Shown: piece after piece, positions 18,482 to 28,307 of the stretch
Layout of the letters: the number at the start of each line of letters is the position of its first letter
How positions within the stretch are numbered: position 1 is the first letter of the stretch
NCBI RefSeq assembly: GCF_022760805.1
Contig: NZ_JAIVFL010000001.1
Coordinates: forward strand, 2,790,001-2,854,000
Direction of reading: 5' to 3'
DNA length: 64,000 nt
Source: Candidatus Mycolicibacterium alkanivorans
GTDB lineage: Bacteria > Actinomycetota > Actinomycetes > Mycobacteriales > Mycobacteriaceae
Made by a program: the position numbers and the translations under genes
Notes under the pieces: model-generated
Told to the model about the DNA's origin: nothing
The model's input: only the letters and a program-made list of their open reading frames with translations
Databases searched by the model: none

Positions 18482-19743
18482 CAGATACTTTCCAGGTCAA
18501 GGTTCGGGACGGTTACTTCCGGGTTGAGCCCATCCGGGTGACCCGCGGGCTCAACGGATTCGATGCGTAGGTTGCGCCGACGGAACCGAAACAACCGGGC
18601 GGCCGCTCGTTCCCTCTTCGTCGTTCCGGTGACGAGCGCCGTCGACCCGTCGCCCGGCCACGTCCGCGGCCACCACCATGGCCTCCGCAGCAAGCGGATC
18701 GTAGGTGGCAATTCACGCGGCAACGCGCCAAGCCTCCGAAGCGACACGACTGTGACGGCGTGACCTTCCCGCGCCAACGCCGAAGCGCGGGAGACGAGTT
18801 GGGAGGCTGACAACGACTTCGGACCGTCGACGATGATCACCACGTCGGACGGCGATCGGTTCAGATCACCTCGCCGAAGGGCGCGTTTCGCGCCGTCGAT
18901 TCCGTAGATGCCCGCGATGTAGAGTTCTGCCGTCCGCACTCCGTAGCGGTATTCGATCTGCAACGCGATGCTGGCATGAACGAGGTCCGATGAGCGTGTC
19001 GACGCCATCGTGTCACCGGCGACCGTGCCCTGCGCAGAGTGACGAACGCCGCTCTCGTTCTCCAGGCGCACCCGCCAACCCGCAGCTATGGCGCGAGTCT
19101 GCCAGTCGGCCTCCTCGCCGTACAGAAAGAACTCGCAGTCGAACGGGCCCAACGAATCCCACGCCTCCCGGCGGATCGCCAGACATGCGCCCGTCAGGTA
19201 TCCCTCTACGTCCCCTGGCTGCGACCAATAGAGATTGGACAGCCACGTGCCGCGCAGGCGCTCGGCGGCGACGGCCATCTCGCCGAGGGCATTGAAAACG
19301 GTTCGGCGACGGTGCGCGACGTCCCACGGTTGGTGCGTGCGCGACAGGACCTTCGATGGCCCGCGGCCGCCCTCGTCAGCCCAGATCATCGGCGCCGCGG
19401 CAGCCGTGCCCCGTTCGCCGATCGCGGCGCGTGTCAGCGACAGCGGTCCGACGAGCTCGGCATCCGGGTTCAACAGCAGGAAGTCTCGGCCCGAGACCAC
19501 TGCCGCGAGGTTGTTGACCGCGGCCGCGAACCCGATGTTCTCACCGTTTAGATACCAGTGCGCGTTCGTCATCCGGGATGCGAGACGGCGGACGTCGGAA
19601 CTTTCCGGTCCCGAGTTGTCCCATACGTGAACCTCGAGTTCCGGCAAGTACCGTTCCACCGACTCGATGCAGCGTTCCAGCTTGTCGGCCGAGCGGTACG
19701 CTACGATGAGGACCGCCAGGGGGTGAGGACGCGAGTCAGCCAC
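18481..19743 (-). CDS. Glycosyltransferase family 2, rhamnosyltransferase-like (WbbL type)
   Basis: The first 260 residues of this 420-residue protein are a GT-A domain: LAVLIVAYRSADKLERCIES, the metal-binding DPDAE-type motif in LLLNPDAELVGP, and LTGACLAIRREAWDSLGPFD followed by FLYGEEADW. These are characteristic of dTDP-rhamnose transferases of the WbbL group. The last 150 residues form an extra domain with a Rossmann-like strand VVIIVDGPKSLSASQLVSRA, whose role is unknown. rmlA in the same locus fits a rhamnosyl donor. The gene is coupled to both neighbours. Confidence 0.82.
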   Translation of the reverse strand: MADSRPHPLAVLIVAYRSADKLERCIESVERYLPELEVHVWDNSGPESSDVRRLASRMTNAHWYLNGENIGFAAAVNNLAAVVSGRDFLLLNPDAELVGPLSLTRAAIGERGTAAAAPMIWADEGGRGPSKVLSRTHQPWDVAHRRRTVFNALGEMAVAAERLRGTWLSNLYWSQPGDVEGYLTGACLAIRREAWDSLGPFDCEFFLYGEEADWQTRAIAAGWRVRLENESGVRHSAQGTVAGDTMASTRSSDLVHASIALQIEYRYGVRTAELYIAGIYGIDGAKRALRRGDLNRSPSDVVIIVDGPKSLSASQLVSRASALAREGHAVTVVSLRRLGALPRELPPTIRLLRRPWWWPRTWPGDGSTALVTGTTKRERAAARLFRFRRRNLRIESVEPAGHPDGLNPEVTVPNLDLESI

Positions 19744-19749
19744 TACCCG

Positions 19750-20862
19750 TCACCGACCAAAGACTTCAACGTGCTTGTCGACCACGGTGTCCCAGCTGAA
19801 GTTCTTGGCCACGTGGCGCGAACCATCGGCGGCACGTTGCGCCAGATCTGCGGGAGCATCCAAGGTCCACTTCAACTTCGCCGTCAGGTCGACGACGTCA
19901 CCCATGCCGAAATAGGTTCCGCATCCGGCGATTCCATAGTGATTTTGGGGAATGTCACTGCACACGATGGGCGCACCGACGTAAGCGGCCTCTAGAATCA
20001 CCGGGGAGAGCCCTTCGATGGCAGATGGCTGCACGTAGGCATACGAGTTGCGCATCAGGGCATGCACCTCTGAGCCGTAGAGGAATCCGGCGAAGACGAC
20101 TCGCGGATCTTCGGTCTCCCTGAGCTGCTCCTCGTAGGCCGACCCGTTCGGCGATCCACCGACGAGCACCAGCTTCTTGTCGGTGTCGAGTGCTTCGAAC
20201 GCAGGCAGGAGCCAGTGCAGGCCCTTGTCGGGAATGAAACGCCCCACGAAGAGGAAGTAATCTCCTCGTTCGAGACCTAGCCGTTGGAGCACCCTCTCGG
20301 CGTCTTCGTCGTACTTGACGTCGGCGCCAAAAGGGATGAAGTCGTACTTCTTCTTGAACCGTGTCTCGAAAGCCTCACGCGCGTAGATGTTGTCGAAGAT
20401 CACCGCATTGTGGACATGGGCGGTCAGCAGCGAGGACAACCACAGGAAGACCTTCGCGTACCAAGACCACTTGTCTCGCTGCCAGTCGAGACCGTCCTGG
20501 CTCACGAACGTCTTCTTCCCGAAGAGTCGCAACACCGCCCCGAAGATGCTGTTGCCACCGTTCTGAATGTGCACCACGTCGGCCCGGTTGTGCCTGATGA
20601 TGTCCCAGGTGACCTTCGCCGAGTGCAGGATGGTGTCGAAGCCACTGCGACTCGTCGTGCGGAAGGTGATCACGTCGACGCCCTGGGTGTAATGGGGGTC
20701 AGCGACCTCCACGCCGGGATAGCGACGGCTATAGGCGGTCACCTTGTGCCCACGAGCGGCCAGGCGAGGCAGTAACTCCATCGCGAACTTGTCGGCGCCC
20801 GCGCTACCCGCGCTGGGCGGATAGCTGCGGAAGCCGAACGCAGCGATGCGCAGCGGATGCAT
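19750..20862 (-). CDS. Glycosyltransferase family 4 (GT-B)
   Basis: Starting at MHPLRIAAFGFRSYPPSAG (ATG 20862) the protein has 370 residues; the upstream extension to 20958 is out of character and overlaps the reductase gene. The N-terminal acceptor domain has the glycine-rich GSAGADKFAMEL loop and the C-terminal domain has YFLFVGRFIPDKGLHWLLPAFE and the EGLSPVILEAAYVGAPIVCSD block containing the E-x7-E donor motif. It is related to rhamnosyl- and glucosyltransferases. The start overlaps the stop of the upstream reductase gene by one base (TGATG). Confidence 0.86.
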   Translation of the reverse strand: MHPLRIAAFGFRSYPPSAGSAGADKFAMELLPRLAARGHKVTAYSRRYPGVEVADPHYTQGVDVITFRTTSRSGFDTILHSAKVTWDIIRHNRADVVHIQNGGNSIFGAVLRLFGKKTFVSQDGLDWQRDKWSWYAKVFLWLSSLLTAHVHNAVIFDNIYAREAFETRFKKKYDFIPFGADVKYDEDAERVLQRLGLERGDYFLFVGRFIPDKGLHWLLPAFEALDTDKKLVLVGGSPNGSAYEEQLRETEDPRVVFAGFLYGSEVHALMRNSYAYVQPSAIEGLSPVILEAAYVGAPIVCSDIPQNHYGIAGCGTYFGMGDVVDLTAKLKWTLDAPADLAQRAADGSRHVAKNFSWDTVVDKHVEVFGR

Positions 20863-21797
20863 CAACTCACCTTGAGCCGCAGCTGGAATGCCGGTGCGAA
20901 GTCTTCCGCGAATTCGGCGTAGTAATCGGTGATGTAGTCGCGCAGCGCGATTCGCCAATCGCGCATCTGGTTGAGACCGCGCAGGTTGAGCTTGTTGTTG
21001 ACCAGTCGTTCACACGGCGGCCGCGGCGCGAAGTAATCCTTGGCGAAGAAGTCCGAACCCACGGCCCTGACCTCGACTTGGTCTTCGAGGCCAAGAATGT
21101 CGACGAGTTCTTGCGCGACCTCGAAGCGTCCCGTCTCACCACCGCACACCATGTTGTACAAGCCGTAGAACTCCGTGCCGACCAAGGTCTCGAGATTGCG
21201 AGCGAAATCCACTGTGTAGGTGGGTGTCCCGAGCTTGTCATCGACCACGTTGAGGACCGTGGCACCGGCCGCGAGCTGGTTCATCAGCTTCGAGATGAAC
21301 TTCTTGTCCTTACCGGGCCCGCCACCCATCATCCAACCGGCGCGGCAGATGAAGTGTTTGTCCACCCGCCGTTGGACCAGGATCTCGCCAAGATGCTTGC
21401 TGCGGGCGTAGACCCCGAGCGGTGCCGGCGCATCCCAATCATCGTACAACTGCTTCTCGCCGTCGAAGATGCCCGCCGTCGAGATGTACACCAGCGGGAT
21501 GCCGTGAGCGTTGGCCAACGTCGCCGCATGCTCTACCGACAGCGTGTTGGTCCGATAGGCGTCGTCTGGATTCTGTTCGCAATATTCGAGATTGGTGTTG
21601 GCGCCCAAGTGCAACAGCATGTCCGGCCTGAACTCCTCCACGGAAGTCTTGTATGCCTCGAAGTCCCGGAAGTCACACGGATCGAGCCACGGCACATTCA
21701 GATCGATGTCCGTGCACTTGAGCTCGTGGCGCTCCGAGAGAACGCGATGCATCGCTTCTCCAAGCATTCCGCCGCTGCCGGCCACATAGATTCTCAT
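20862..21797 (-). CDS. RmlD-like sugar-nucleotide reductase (SDR)
   Basis: This 311-residue SDR begins MRIYVAGSGGMLGEAMHRVL, the NAD(P)-binding motif of dTDP-4-dehydrorhamnose reductases. The catalytic Thr/Tyr-Lys region reads YISTAGIFDGEKQLYDDW and GVYARSKHLGEILV. The C-terminal segment LGTPTYTVDFARNLETLV is also RmlD-like. It may complete dTDP-rhamnose or a related 6-deoxysugar, with rmlA nearby; rmlB and rmlC are not in the window and would have to come from elsewhere. The start overlaps the upstream gene by ATGA. Confidence 0.8.
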   Translation of the reverse strand: MRIYVAGSGGMLGEAMHRVLSERHELKCTDIDLNVPWLDPCDFRDFEAYKTSVEEFRPDMLLHLGANTNLEYCEQNPDDAYRTNTLSVEHAATLANAHGIPLVYISTAGIFDGEKQLYDDWDAPAPLGVYARSKHLGEILVQRRVDKHFICRAGWMMGGGPGKDKKFISKLMNQLAAGATVLNVVDDKLGTPTYTVDFARNLETLVGTEFYGLYNMVCGGETGRFEVAQELVDILGLEDQVEVRAVGSDFFAKDYFAPRPPCERLVNNKLNLRGLNQMRDWRIALRDYITDYYAEFAEDFAPAFQLRLKVS

Positions 21798-23065
21798 TTG
21801 TCCCTCTCTTGACTGGCCAATCCCGTTGATGACGTCTTGACACCAAGGCTCGAATACAGGGCGAGCATCGCGTTCGCATAGCCCTCTGGGTTGAAACGCT
21901 GTTCGACGAGCGCGCGCGCCGCCCGCCCCGCCTGCGCGACTCGGGAGTCCGGCATCGTCTGAACCATGCTGAGCAACTGCGTTAGGCCCGCAATGTCCTT
22001 GCTGGCGAAGGTCCAGCCGTTTTCCGACTCGTCGATGGTTTCCGCGATGCCTCCGATACGGGCACCGATCAACGGCTTTCCGAGCGCAAAACTCTCGAGC
22101 GCACTCAACGGCGCGTTCTCATACCATTCCGACGGCAACACGACTGCGCGCGCCCCACGGACCAGAGCATGCAGAGCCTCGCCGGTTTGGAACCCGAGAA
22201 ACTGGGTGTCGCCGTGTAATTCGCCCTGGAGAGCCTGCAACTCGGCTTCCATCGGTCCGGAGCCGGCGATCTTCAGCTTCACGCCGGCCAGCCTGGCTGC
22301 CCGCATCAAGGTTGCGATGCCCTTCTCCGGCGCGAGTCGACCGAAGTAGAGGAAATAGTCCCCCGGCTCGAAACTCGGCGTGAAGCGAGACGCGTCAACG
22401 TAATTCGGGACGTAGGTGAACTGCTCGCGCGGCCAGCCCCATTCGACGAACATCTCGAGGTAGAACCGGCTCGGCACCACGACCTTGGTCACATGCTTGC
22501 GGTAGGTCTGCATCGAGCGTTGCAAGCCGCTCTCCGCCGCCACGATCACGCTGGCCGTCAGCGAATCTCGGACGCAGCGATTGCGAATCACGTTCAGCAC
22601 CGAGCCATCCCGGCAGCGCTCGCACACCCCGGTGCGGTTGAACATCTTGTAATTGGGGCAAGCGATCTTGAGGTCGTGCGCGGTCATCACGACCGGTATG
22701 CCTGCCCCGGTCAGCACCGGCAGGATCGACGGTGAATGGTGGTGGTAGATGCCGTGCAAGTGCGCGACGTCAGGTTCGAAGTCGCGCAGCAGACTGCGCA
22801 GCTTTCGTTGCGCCTCGAAGGAATACACCGACTTCGTGGCCATCGAGAGCTTTTGAGTCAACGAGTAGGCCTGGCCGAACTCCAGCTCATCGATGAAGTA
22901 GCGACTCCACGGGGTCGGAAGATTCTCGGGGTGGTGCATCGAGAAGAAGCCATTTCGCCAGCCCAGGCCCTCCATGAGCGCGGCGTGGTCCAGATAGACC
23001 CCGTCAGAGCCGCCCCGGCGATAGTGGTAGTTGTTGATGCTGAGCAATGAAGGCATGCGTGTCAC
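21794..23065 (-). CDS. Glycosyltransferase family 4 (GT-B)
   Basis: The 423-residue product starts with a short stretch LLSINNYHYRRGGSDGVYLD, the glycine-rich acceptor loop of family 4 enzymes. A four-cysteine group sits in the middle (KIACPNYKMF then GVCERCRDG), seen in one clade of capsule glycosyltransferases and possibly metal-binding. The donor domain carries YFLYFGRLAPEKGIATLM and ENAPLSALESFALGKPLIGA with the E-x7-E motif. It is coupled to the flippase gene upstream and the reductase gene downstream by four-base overlaps. Confidence 0.86.
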   Translation of the reverse strand: MTRMPSLLSINNYHYRRGGSDGVYLDHAALMEGLGWRNGFFSMHHPENLPTPWSRYFIDELEFGQAYSLTQKLSMATKSVYSFEAQRKLRSLLRDFEPDVAHLHGIYHHHSPSILPVLTGAGIPVVMTAHDLKIACPNYKMFNRTGVCERCRDGSVLNVIRNRCVRDSLTASVIVAAESGLQRSMQTYRKHVTKVVVPSRFYLEMFVEWGWPREQFTYVPNYVDASRFTPSFEPGDYFLYFGRLAPEKGIATLMRAARLAGVKLKIAGSGPMEAELQALQGELHGDTQFLGFQTGEALHALVRGARAVVLPSEWYENAPLSALESFALGKPLIGARIGGIAETIDESENGWTFASKDIAGLTQLLSMVQTMPDSRVAQAGRAARALVEQRFNPEGYANAMLALYSSLGVKTSSTGLASQERDK

Positions 23066-24711
23066 CGACCGGCTTCATGGCGCGGGGCGTCGGCGACCAG
23101 GTTCGATGCCAGCCCGATCTCGCTGGCGGGCATTGAGATTTCGGCGCTCGGCGCGTTGCCCCGGATTCGCATCACGAACGCTTGGACGGGGAGGCGCGGC
23201 AGATAGTCGAGCTTCGTCCCGAGGGCGATGTAGACGACGCAGAAGACCACGCTGGAGGCCAGGAACGGCGCGATTGCGTCAGCACGCGAGTCGGGTGCCG
23301 CCACCAGGTTGATCGGTAACGCCACCGCAGTGGCGAGGAGCGCTAGCCCGAATGGTCCAGCAACGGCGCGGGCGAAGGTCTTCAGCGAGATACCGACCCG
23401 CGATTGCAGGAACCACACTCCGAACAGGTTGCCGAGGGGGATCCAGCAGGCGTAGGCGGCGACGAGGCCGTTGAACCCGAAGAAGATGGCGCACGGAACG
23501 GCTAGGACGACGGAGACGACGGCATAGACCACACCCTCCAACCCCGCGAGGTCGGGTCGTCCGATGGCATACAAGGTGGCGGCACAGACACCGGCGGCCA
23601 CGTTCACCGAGATGCCGAACGCGAGAGCGCTGGCGACGATTACCGCCGACGTGTGGCCTCCGCCGAGCCACAACGGCACGGCAGATACGGCCGTCGCACC
23701 GAGAAGGAAGGGCAGGAATATCGCGACTGCCGCGTTTCGACGAGTGAGCCGCGAGAACTGTTCGCGGATGCCGTCCATCCCCGCCGTTGCGTACGCTCTG
23801 GTGAGATGCGTGTTGATGGCGACGGAGACGGCGCCGCCAAAGGCCTGAACACCCTGTATCAGACGGATTCCGAGTTCGTAGGCACCGGCGGCCGCAGGCC
23901 CGATCACGATGCCGGCGATCAGCTTGCCGGATTGGTACAGCACGACGTCCGCGGCACCGGCCACCTGGCTGTGCACACCAAAGACCACGATCTCCTTGGC
24001 GAGGTCAATCCTCGGTCGGCCGATGGTGATTCGACCTTCATCGCGGTAGATCACGATGGCGACCACGCACAGTCCAACGACTGCTCCAGAAGCGGTTCCG
24101 ACCGCAAAACTACGCAGCGTGCCCTCGACGGCGAGCGCGATGACGCCACCCACCAGCTGCGAGGCCCCCAGTAGGGCCAGTCCGACGTTCGGCGGAAGCT
24201 GCCGACCTCGTCCGAACGACGCGGCAGCCAGTACTCGCGCCACCAGACCGCACGTGAGGATGCACACCGAGCACAGCAGGAGGAAGCGGGTCAATGCCGA
24301 ATCACCGGTGTGCAAGACGGTTTGGGCGAGATCCGCGCCGAAGAAGGCGATGAGACCCAGCACCGTGCCGAGCCCCAGTGCGAGCGTGACGCAGATGCCG
24401 ACGGCCGCACGATCCTTCTCGGTCTCTCCGCGGGCGTGAAACAGGGCCACGAAACGCAGCGCCGCTCGAGCCGCCCCCATGTCCAGCAGGGCTGCATACT
24501 GCGCCATCGCACCCGTCATCGCCCAGATACCGAAGGCTTGTAGCCCGAGCTGGCTGACGACGTAGGGCGTCGCAAGCAGATTCAGGCCGTAGCTGGCCAA
24601 CAGAGGCAAGATCTGCGACGTCGCACCGACTCGGAGGGATTGAATCTTTCCGGGTTCGCGCTGGCTGTCCGAACTCGTCGGGGCCGAGGAGTCTGTCGAA
24701 TCCCTGATCAT
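23062..24711 (-). CDS. Wzx-type polysaccharide flippase (MOP superfamily)
   Basis: The 549-residue protein has about 12-14 hydrophobic segments after a polar N-terminus of some 35 residues, the topology of MOP-family lipid-linked oligosaccharide flippases. Recognisable stretches are YGLNLLATPYVVSQLGLQAFGIW at the first helix and QSGKLIAGIVIGPAAAGAYELG near the middle. It would turn the undecaprenyl-linked repeat unit to the outer membrane face before Wzy polymerisation. It is the first gene of a tightly packed five-gene unit that runs to 17432, with its promoter in 24712-25327. Confidence 0.83.
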   Translation of the reverse strand: MIRDSTDSSAPTSSDSQREPGKIQSLRVGATSQILPLLASYGLNLLATPYVVSQLGLQAFGIWAMTGAMAQYAALLDMGAARAALRFVALFHARGETEKDRAAVGICVTLALGLGTVLGLIAFFGADLAQTVLHTGDSALTRFLLLCSVCILTCGLVARVLAAASFGRGRQLPPNVGLALLGASQLVGGVIALAVEGTLRSFAVGTASGAVVGLCVVAIVIYRDEGRITIGRPRIDLAKEIVVFGVHSQVAGAADVVLYQSGKLIAGIVIGPAAAGAYELGIRLIQGVQAFGGAVSVAINTHLTRAYATAGMDGIREQFSRLTRRNAAVAIFLPFLLGATAVSAVPLWLGGGHTSAVIVASALAFGISVNVAAGVCAATLYAIGRPDLAGLEGVVYAVVSVVLAVPCAIFFGFNGLVAAYACWIPLGNLFGVWFLQSRVGISLKTFARAVAGPFGLALLATAVALPINLVAAPDSRADAIAPFLASSVVFCVVYIALGTKLDYLPRLPVQAFVMRIRGNAPSAEISMPASEIGLASNLVADAPRHEAGR

Positions 24712-25327
24712 TGACGTCCCGTCCCGCCATCGATGGAGCCCTGCCTAGCTATCGCGCGATGATTCACCAAATTCTCTGTCACCTTGCTCGATTGCTTGGC
24801 CGCTTCGTAGGCCGCCGACACGCCTCCCACGCAGATCTGCTGGCGCACGTGCCGTTCTGTGAGTGATCTCATACCCCCGGCACCTCCCCCGACTTTCGAC
24901 TCTGCGCGAAGGGGATTCCGCCTGCGCGTGTCCACTGTCCGCATAGTATGCGGGAGTTTGCCCATATCAGCAAGTGCTGGCATCTCAAGCACACCAGCCA
25001 TGGTGTTGTACTGCTCATATGCAAATTCTAGCGGTTTTAGCAACCTTCATGATTGTGTACTAACACCACGCATGGACGTATTTGTTCGAGATGACATGAT
25101 CGAGTCAGGCAACTCTCCAAGCGCTCGCGGTGATCACTGCCCAACTGGGCTCGACGGCAACCGGCGATTCCCGGGCCGTCCTCCAGGCGCGGCAGCCTAG
25201 GAGGAGTCCCTGCTTCTCGCCCGAGGTGTGTTCTTAAGACGCCGGAAAATAGCCTTGCCATACATCGGCAAACGATATTTTGGGCTTCTGCTGGCATTCG
25301 CCGCTCATACAAGTCACACTTGCCCCC
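24712..25327. promoter_or_regulatory. Divergent intergenic region upstream of wzx and rmlA
   Basis: This 616-base gap separates the flippase operon from rmlA. It has no convincing gene. The stretch 24930-25100 is clearly AT-richer than the rest and is the likely promoter zone for both directions. I see no confident operator. Confidence 0.45.
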
Positions 25328-26206
25328 ATGCGCGGAATCATTCTGGCCGGGGGGACCGGCTCACGACTGCACCCGATCACCGTCGGAACGAGCAAACAGC
25401 TGTTGCCGGTCTACGACAAGCCGATGATCTACTACCCGCTGTCGACGCTGATCCTCGCCGGCATTCGCGACATCCTCGTCATCACCACTCCGGGTGATGC
25501 GACGGCCTTCCGCCGACTGTTGGGGGACGGCTCCCAGTTCGGCATCTCGATCACGTACGCCGTGCAGTCGGTACCCGACGGATTAGCGCGGGCCTTCACC
25601 ATCGGTCGAGACCACATTGGGACTGAGAACGTAGCACTGGCGCTGGGCGACAACATCTTCCACGGCGCGGGCTTGGGAACACAGCTCGACCGATTCAGCC
25701 ACTTCAGCGGCGGAACGATCTTCGCCTACCGGGTGGCAGATCCCACGGCATACGGCGTCGTCGAGTTCGATGAGCAAGGCCGTGCCGTGTCCCTCGAAGA
25801 AAAGCCCAAGCGGCCCAAGTCCCAATTTGCGGTTCCTGGTCTGTACTTCTACGACAACAATGTGGTCGACATTGCCGCCTCCATCAAACCGTCCGATCGC
25901 GGCGAGTATGAGATCACCGACGTGAACCGGGCATACCTGGACGACGGATTGTTGTCGGTCGAGGTGTTGCCGCGCGGCACTGCGTGGCTCGACACGGGGA
26001 CGTTCGATTCACTGCTCGATGCCGGCGCCTATGTCCGGACCATCGAACAACGGCAGGGCTTGAAGGTCGGCGTGCCGGAAGAGTCGGCGTGGCGGCGCGG
26101 CTTCATCACTGACGACGAGCTGCGAGAGCGCGGCGAACTACTCTTCAAGTCGGGGTATGGGGCTTATTTTCTCGCGCTTCTCGACGAGATCCCGGAGCCC
26201 AGCTAG
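25328..26206 (+). CDS. rmlA: Glucose-1-phosphate thymidylyltransferase
   Basis: The enzyme makes dTDP-glucose from glucose-1-phosphate and dTTP, the first step to dTDP-rhamnose. The ATG at 25328 gives 292 residues, the usual RmlA length, and starts [18 protein letters not shown] with the nucleotide-binding signature. [22 protein letters not shown] and the DTGTF segment near the C-terminus are diagnostic. It is preceded by an AT-rich promoter region. Its TAG stop codon contains the TA target of the IS630 element that follows; removing the element would leave the same stop, so the protein is unaffected. It is transcribed away from the flippase operon. Confidence 0.95.
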   Translation: MRGIILAGGTGSRLHPITVGTSKQLLPVYDKPMIYYPLSTLILAGIRDILVITTPGDATAFRRLLGDGSQFGISITYAVQSVPDGLARAFTIGRDHIGTENVALALGDNIFHGAGLGTQLDRFSHFSGGTIFAYRVADPTAYGVVEFDEQGRAVSLEEKPKRPKSQFAVPGLYFYDNNVVDIAASIKPSDRGEYEITDVNRAYLDDGLLSVEVLPRGTAWLDTGTFDSLLDAGAYVRTIEQRQGLKVGVPEESAWRRGFITDDELRERGELLFKSGYGAYFLALLDEIPEPS

Positions 26207-27389
26207 TGTCCTGCGCCTGAAGTTCGTTACATAATTGTAATGGATATGGACCGGAGGGGTTCCGCGGTGAATCAGGTTGTGCTGTGCGATGATTCGCTTA
26301 TGGCGGCACGCGGGAGACCAATGGCGGAGCTGGTGTTGAGCGACGAGGAGCGCCAGACGCTGACGCGGTGGGCGCGGCGGCGCAAGTCCTCGCAGGCGCT
26401 GGCGTTGCGGTCGCGGATCGTGCTGGGCTGCGCGGATGGGCTGTCGAACAAGGAGGTCGCGGCCCGGGAGCGGGTATCGCAGCCGACAGTCGGGAAGTGG
26501 CGGCGCCGGTTCGTCGAGGCGCGGTTGGACGGGCTGGTCGATGACCCGCGGCCGGGCCGGCCGGCGTCGGTGACCGCTGAGCAGGTCGAGGACGTGGTGG
26601 TGGCCACCTTGGAATCGGTCCCCGCCCACGCCACGCACTGGTCGCGCACATCGATGGCCGAACGCGCCGGGCTGTCGAAGTCCACCATTGGGCGGATCTG
26701 GAAGGCCTTCGAGCTGCAGCCCCATCGCAGCGAGCACTTCAAGCTGTCCAACGACCCGCTGTTCGTGGAGAAGGTCTATGACATTGTCGGGCTCTACCTC
26801 GACCCGCCCGAGGCCGCGGTGGTGTTGTCGGTGGACGAGAAGTCCCAGATCCAGGCCCTGGCCCGCAGCCAACCGGCGTTCCCGATGATGCCGGGCATGC
26901 CCGAGAAACGCACCCACGACTACGTCCGGCACGGCACCACCAGCCTGTTCGCCGCCTTCGACATCGGCGAGGGCACCGTGATCTCTTCGCTGCACCGCCG
27001 CCACCGCGCGATCGAATTCCGCAGGTTCCTCGCCAAGATCGACACCGAGGTCCCCGACCATCTCGACATCCACCTGGTCTGCGACAACTACGGCACGCAC
27101 AAGGCGCCCACCGTGCACACCTGGCTCGACCGCCACCCCCGCTTCCACATGCACTTCACGCCCACCTATTCCAGCTGGATCAACCGGTGGAACGGTGGTT
27201 CGCCGAACTCACCCGACAACTCCTCGAACGCGGCGACCACCACAGCGTGCAGGCCCTCGAACGCGACATCCGCACCTGGGTCGCCGCCTGGAACGAGAAC
27301 CCGAAACCATTCATCTGGACCAAGACCGCCGAGCAGATCCTCAAATCACTCGGACTATTAATGAAACGAATTACTGGCGCGGGACACTA
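26204..27389 (+). mobile_element. IS630-family insertion sequence in the rmlA stop codon
   Basis: The ends are TAGTGTCC...TTCGTT...CAT on the left (from 26204) and the matching inverse on the right (to 27389), imperfect inverted repeats of about 30 bp. The TA at 26204-26205 is repeated at 27388-27389, the duplication expected of IS630 elements, which favour CTAG sites; here the site is the CTAG across the last rmlA codons. The single transposase gene is frameshifted, so this copy is probably immobile on its own. Confidence 0.88.
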
Positions 27390-27390
27390 G
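26240..27390 (+). pseudogene. IS630-family transposase, frameshifted
   Basis: The main frame carries the N-terminal helix-turn-helix (LSNKEVAARERVSQPTVGKW), the first catalytic Asp in VVLSVDEKSQIQ and the second in HLVCDNYGTHK. At about 27186 one base is missing: SSWINQVERWFAEL is expected, but the frame shifts before the catalytic Glu, and the true C-terminus continues in the next frame (ERWFAELTRQLLERGDHHSV) to about 27390. The first usable start is near MAARGRPMAELVLSDEE at 26300. Confidence 0.85.
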
Positions 27391-27557
27391 TCTTCCGGGT
27401 TGTCTCTGCCGCAAAGGCGTCAGTGAGGTTTTCTCACTTGGGGCGTGTGAGGTTGGTGTGACTGGAGTTTCCGGCGTGTCGTGAGAGCAAGACGTGGGGT
27501 CCCTGCTCAAGGATCGGTTTCGACCAAGAAAGCCGTTCCGCTGCAAGAGGACCCCAC

Positions 27558-28307
27558 GTGTTCACCTACCCTGCCAGTTGCGACGTCCCCGAGGAAACCC
27601 TGCTTCAGGTGACCGCGCTGCTGCACGCGCACCGGCGCGAGATCGGCACCCGCGCCGGGCGACGCGCGGGCACGGTGCGCACGCAGGCCAAACTGGTGCT
27701 GCGCTGGTTCCGCGACGACGCCCCGATCCGGCTGCTGGCCTTCGAGCCCGCGCTGGCGATCTCCACCTGCTACCGGTACCTGCACGAGGCGATCGACGTG
27801 ATCGCCGAACAGGCACCCGACCTGCACGACGTGCTCGACCGGGCAAAGGGGCAGGGCTGGTCGCATCTGACGCTGGACGGGACGCTGATCGAGATCGACC
27901 GGGTCAACGAGCGCACCGACGAGGGCCATCACCTGTGGTACTCGGGCAAGCACAAGACCCAGGGCGGCAACGTGCAGATCCTCGCCGACCCGGGCGGGTT
28001 CCCGGTGTGGTCGAGCGAGGTCGAACCAGGCAGCATGCACGACATCACCGCTGCCCGCGCCCACTGTCTGGGCGCGCTGTACAAGGCCGCCGCCGACGGT
28101 CTGCCGACCCTGACCGACAAGGGCTACCGAAGGGCCGGGATCGGGGTGCACAGCCCGATCAAAGGCCGTCACCTCGATGTCGCCAATCGCAGCTACAACA
28201 CGCTGCTCACCGCGATTCGGGCAATCGGGGAACGCGCCAATGCCGAACTCAAGCAACGCTGGCGGTGTCTTCGGCGAATCAGACTGTGCCCAACCAGAAT
28301 CGGACAG
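27558..28307 (+). pseudogene. IS5-family transposase, interrupted
   Basis: The frame starts MFTYPASCDVPEETLLQVTA and contains the N-terminal HTH (LLAFEPALAISTCYRYLHEA) and the catalytic motifs HLTLDGTLIEID, TDKGYRRAG and ERANAELKQRWR. It is cut at RIRLCPTRIGQ by the IS256 insertion; the last 19 residues of the intact protein are encoded after it at 29770. A hybrid protein ending a few residues into the insertion would lack only this tail, so residual function cannot be excluded. Confidence 0.85.
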
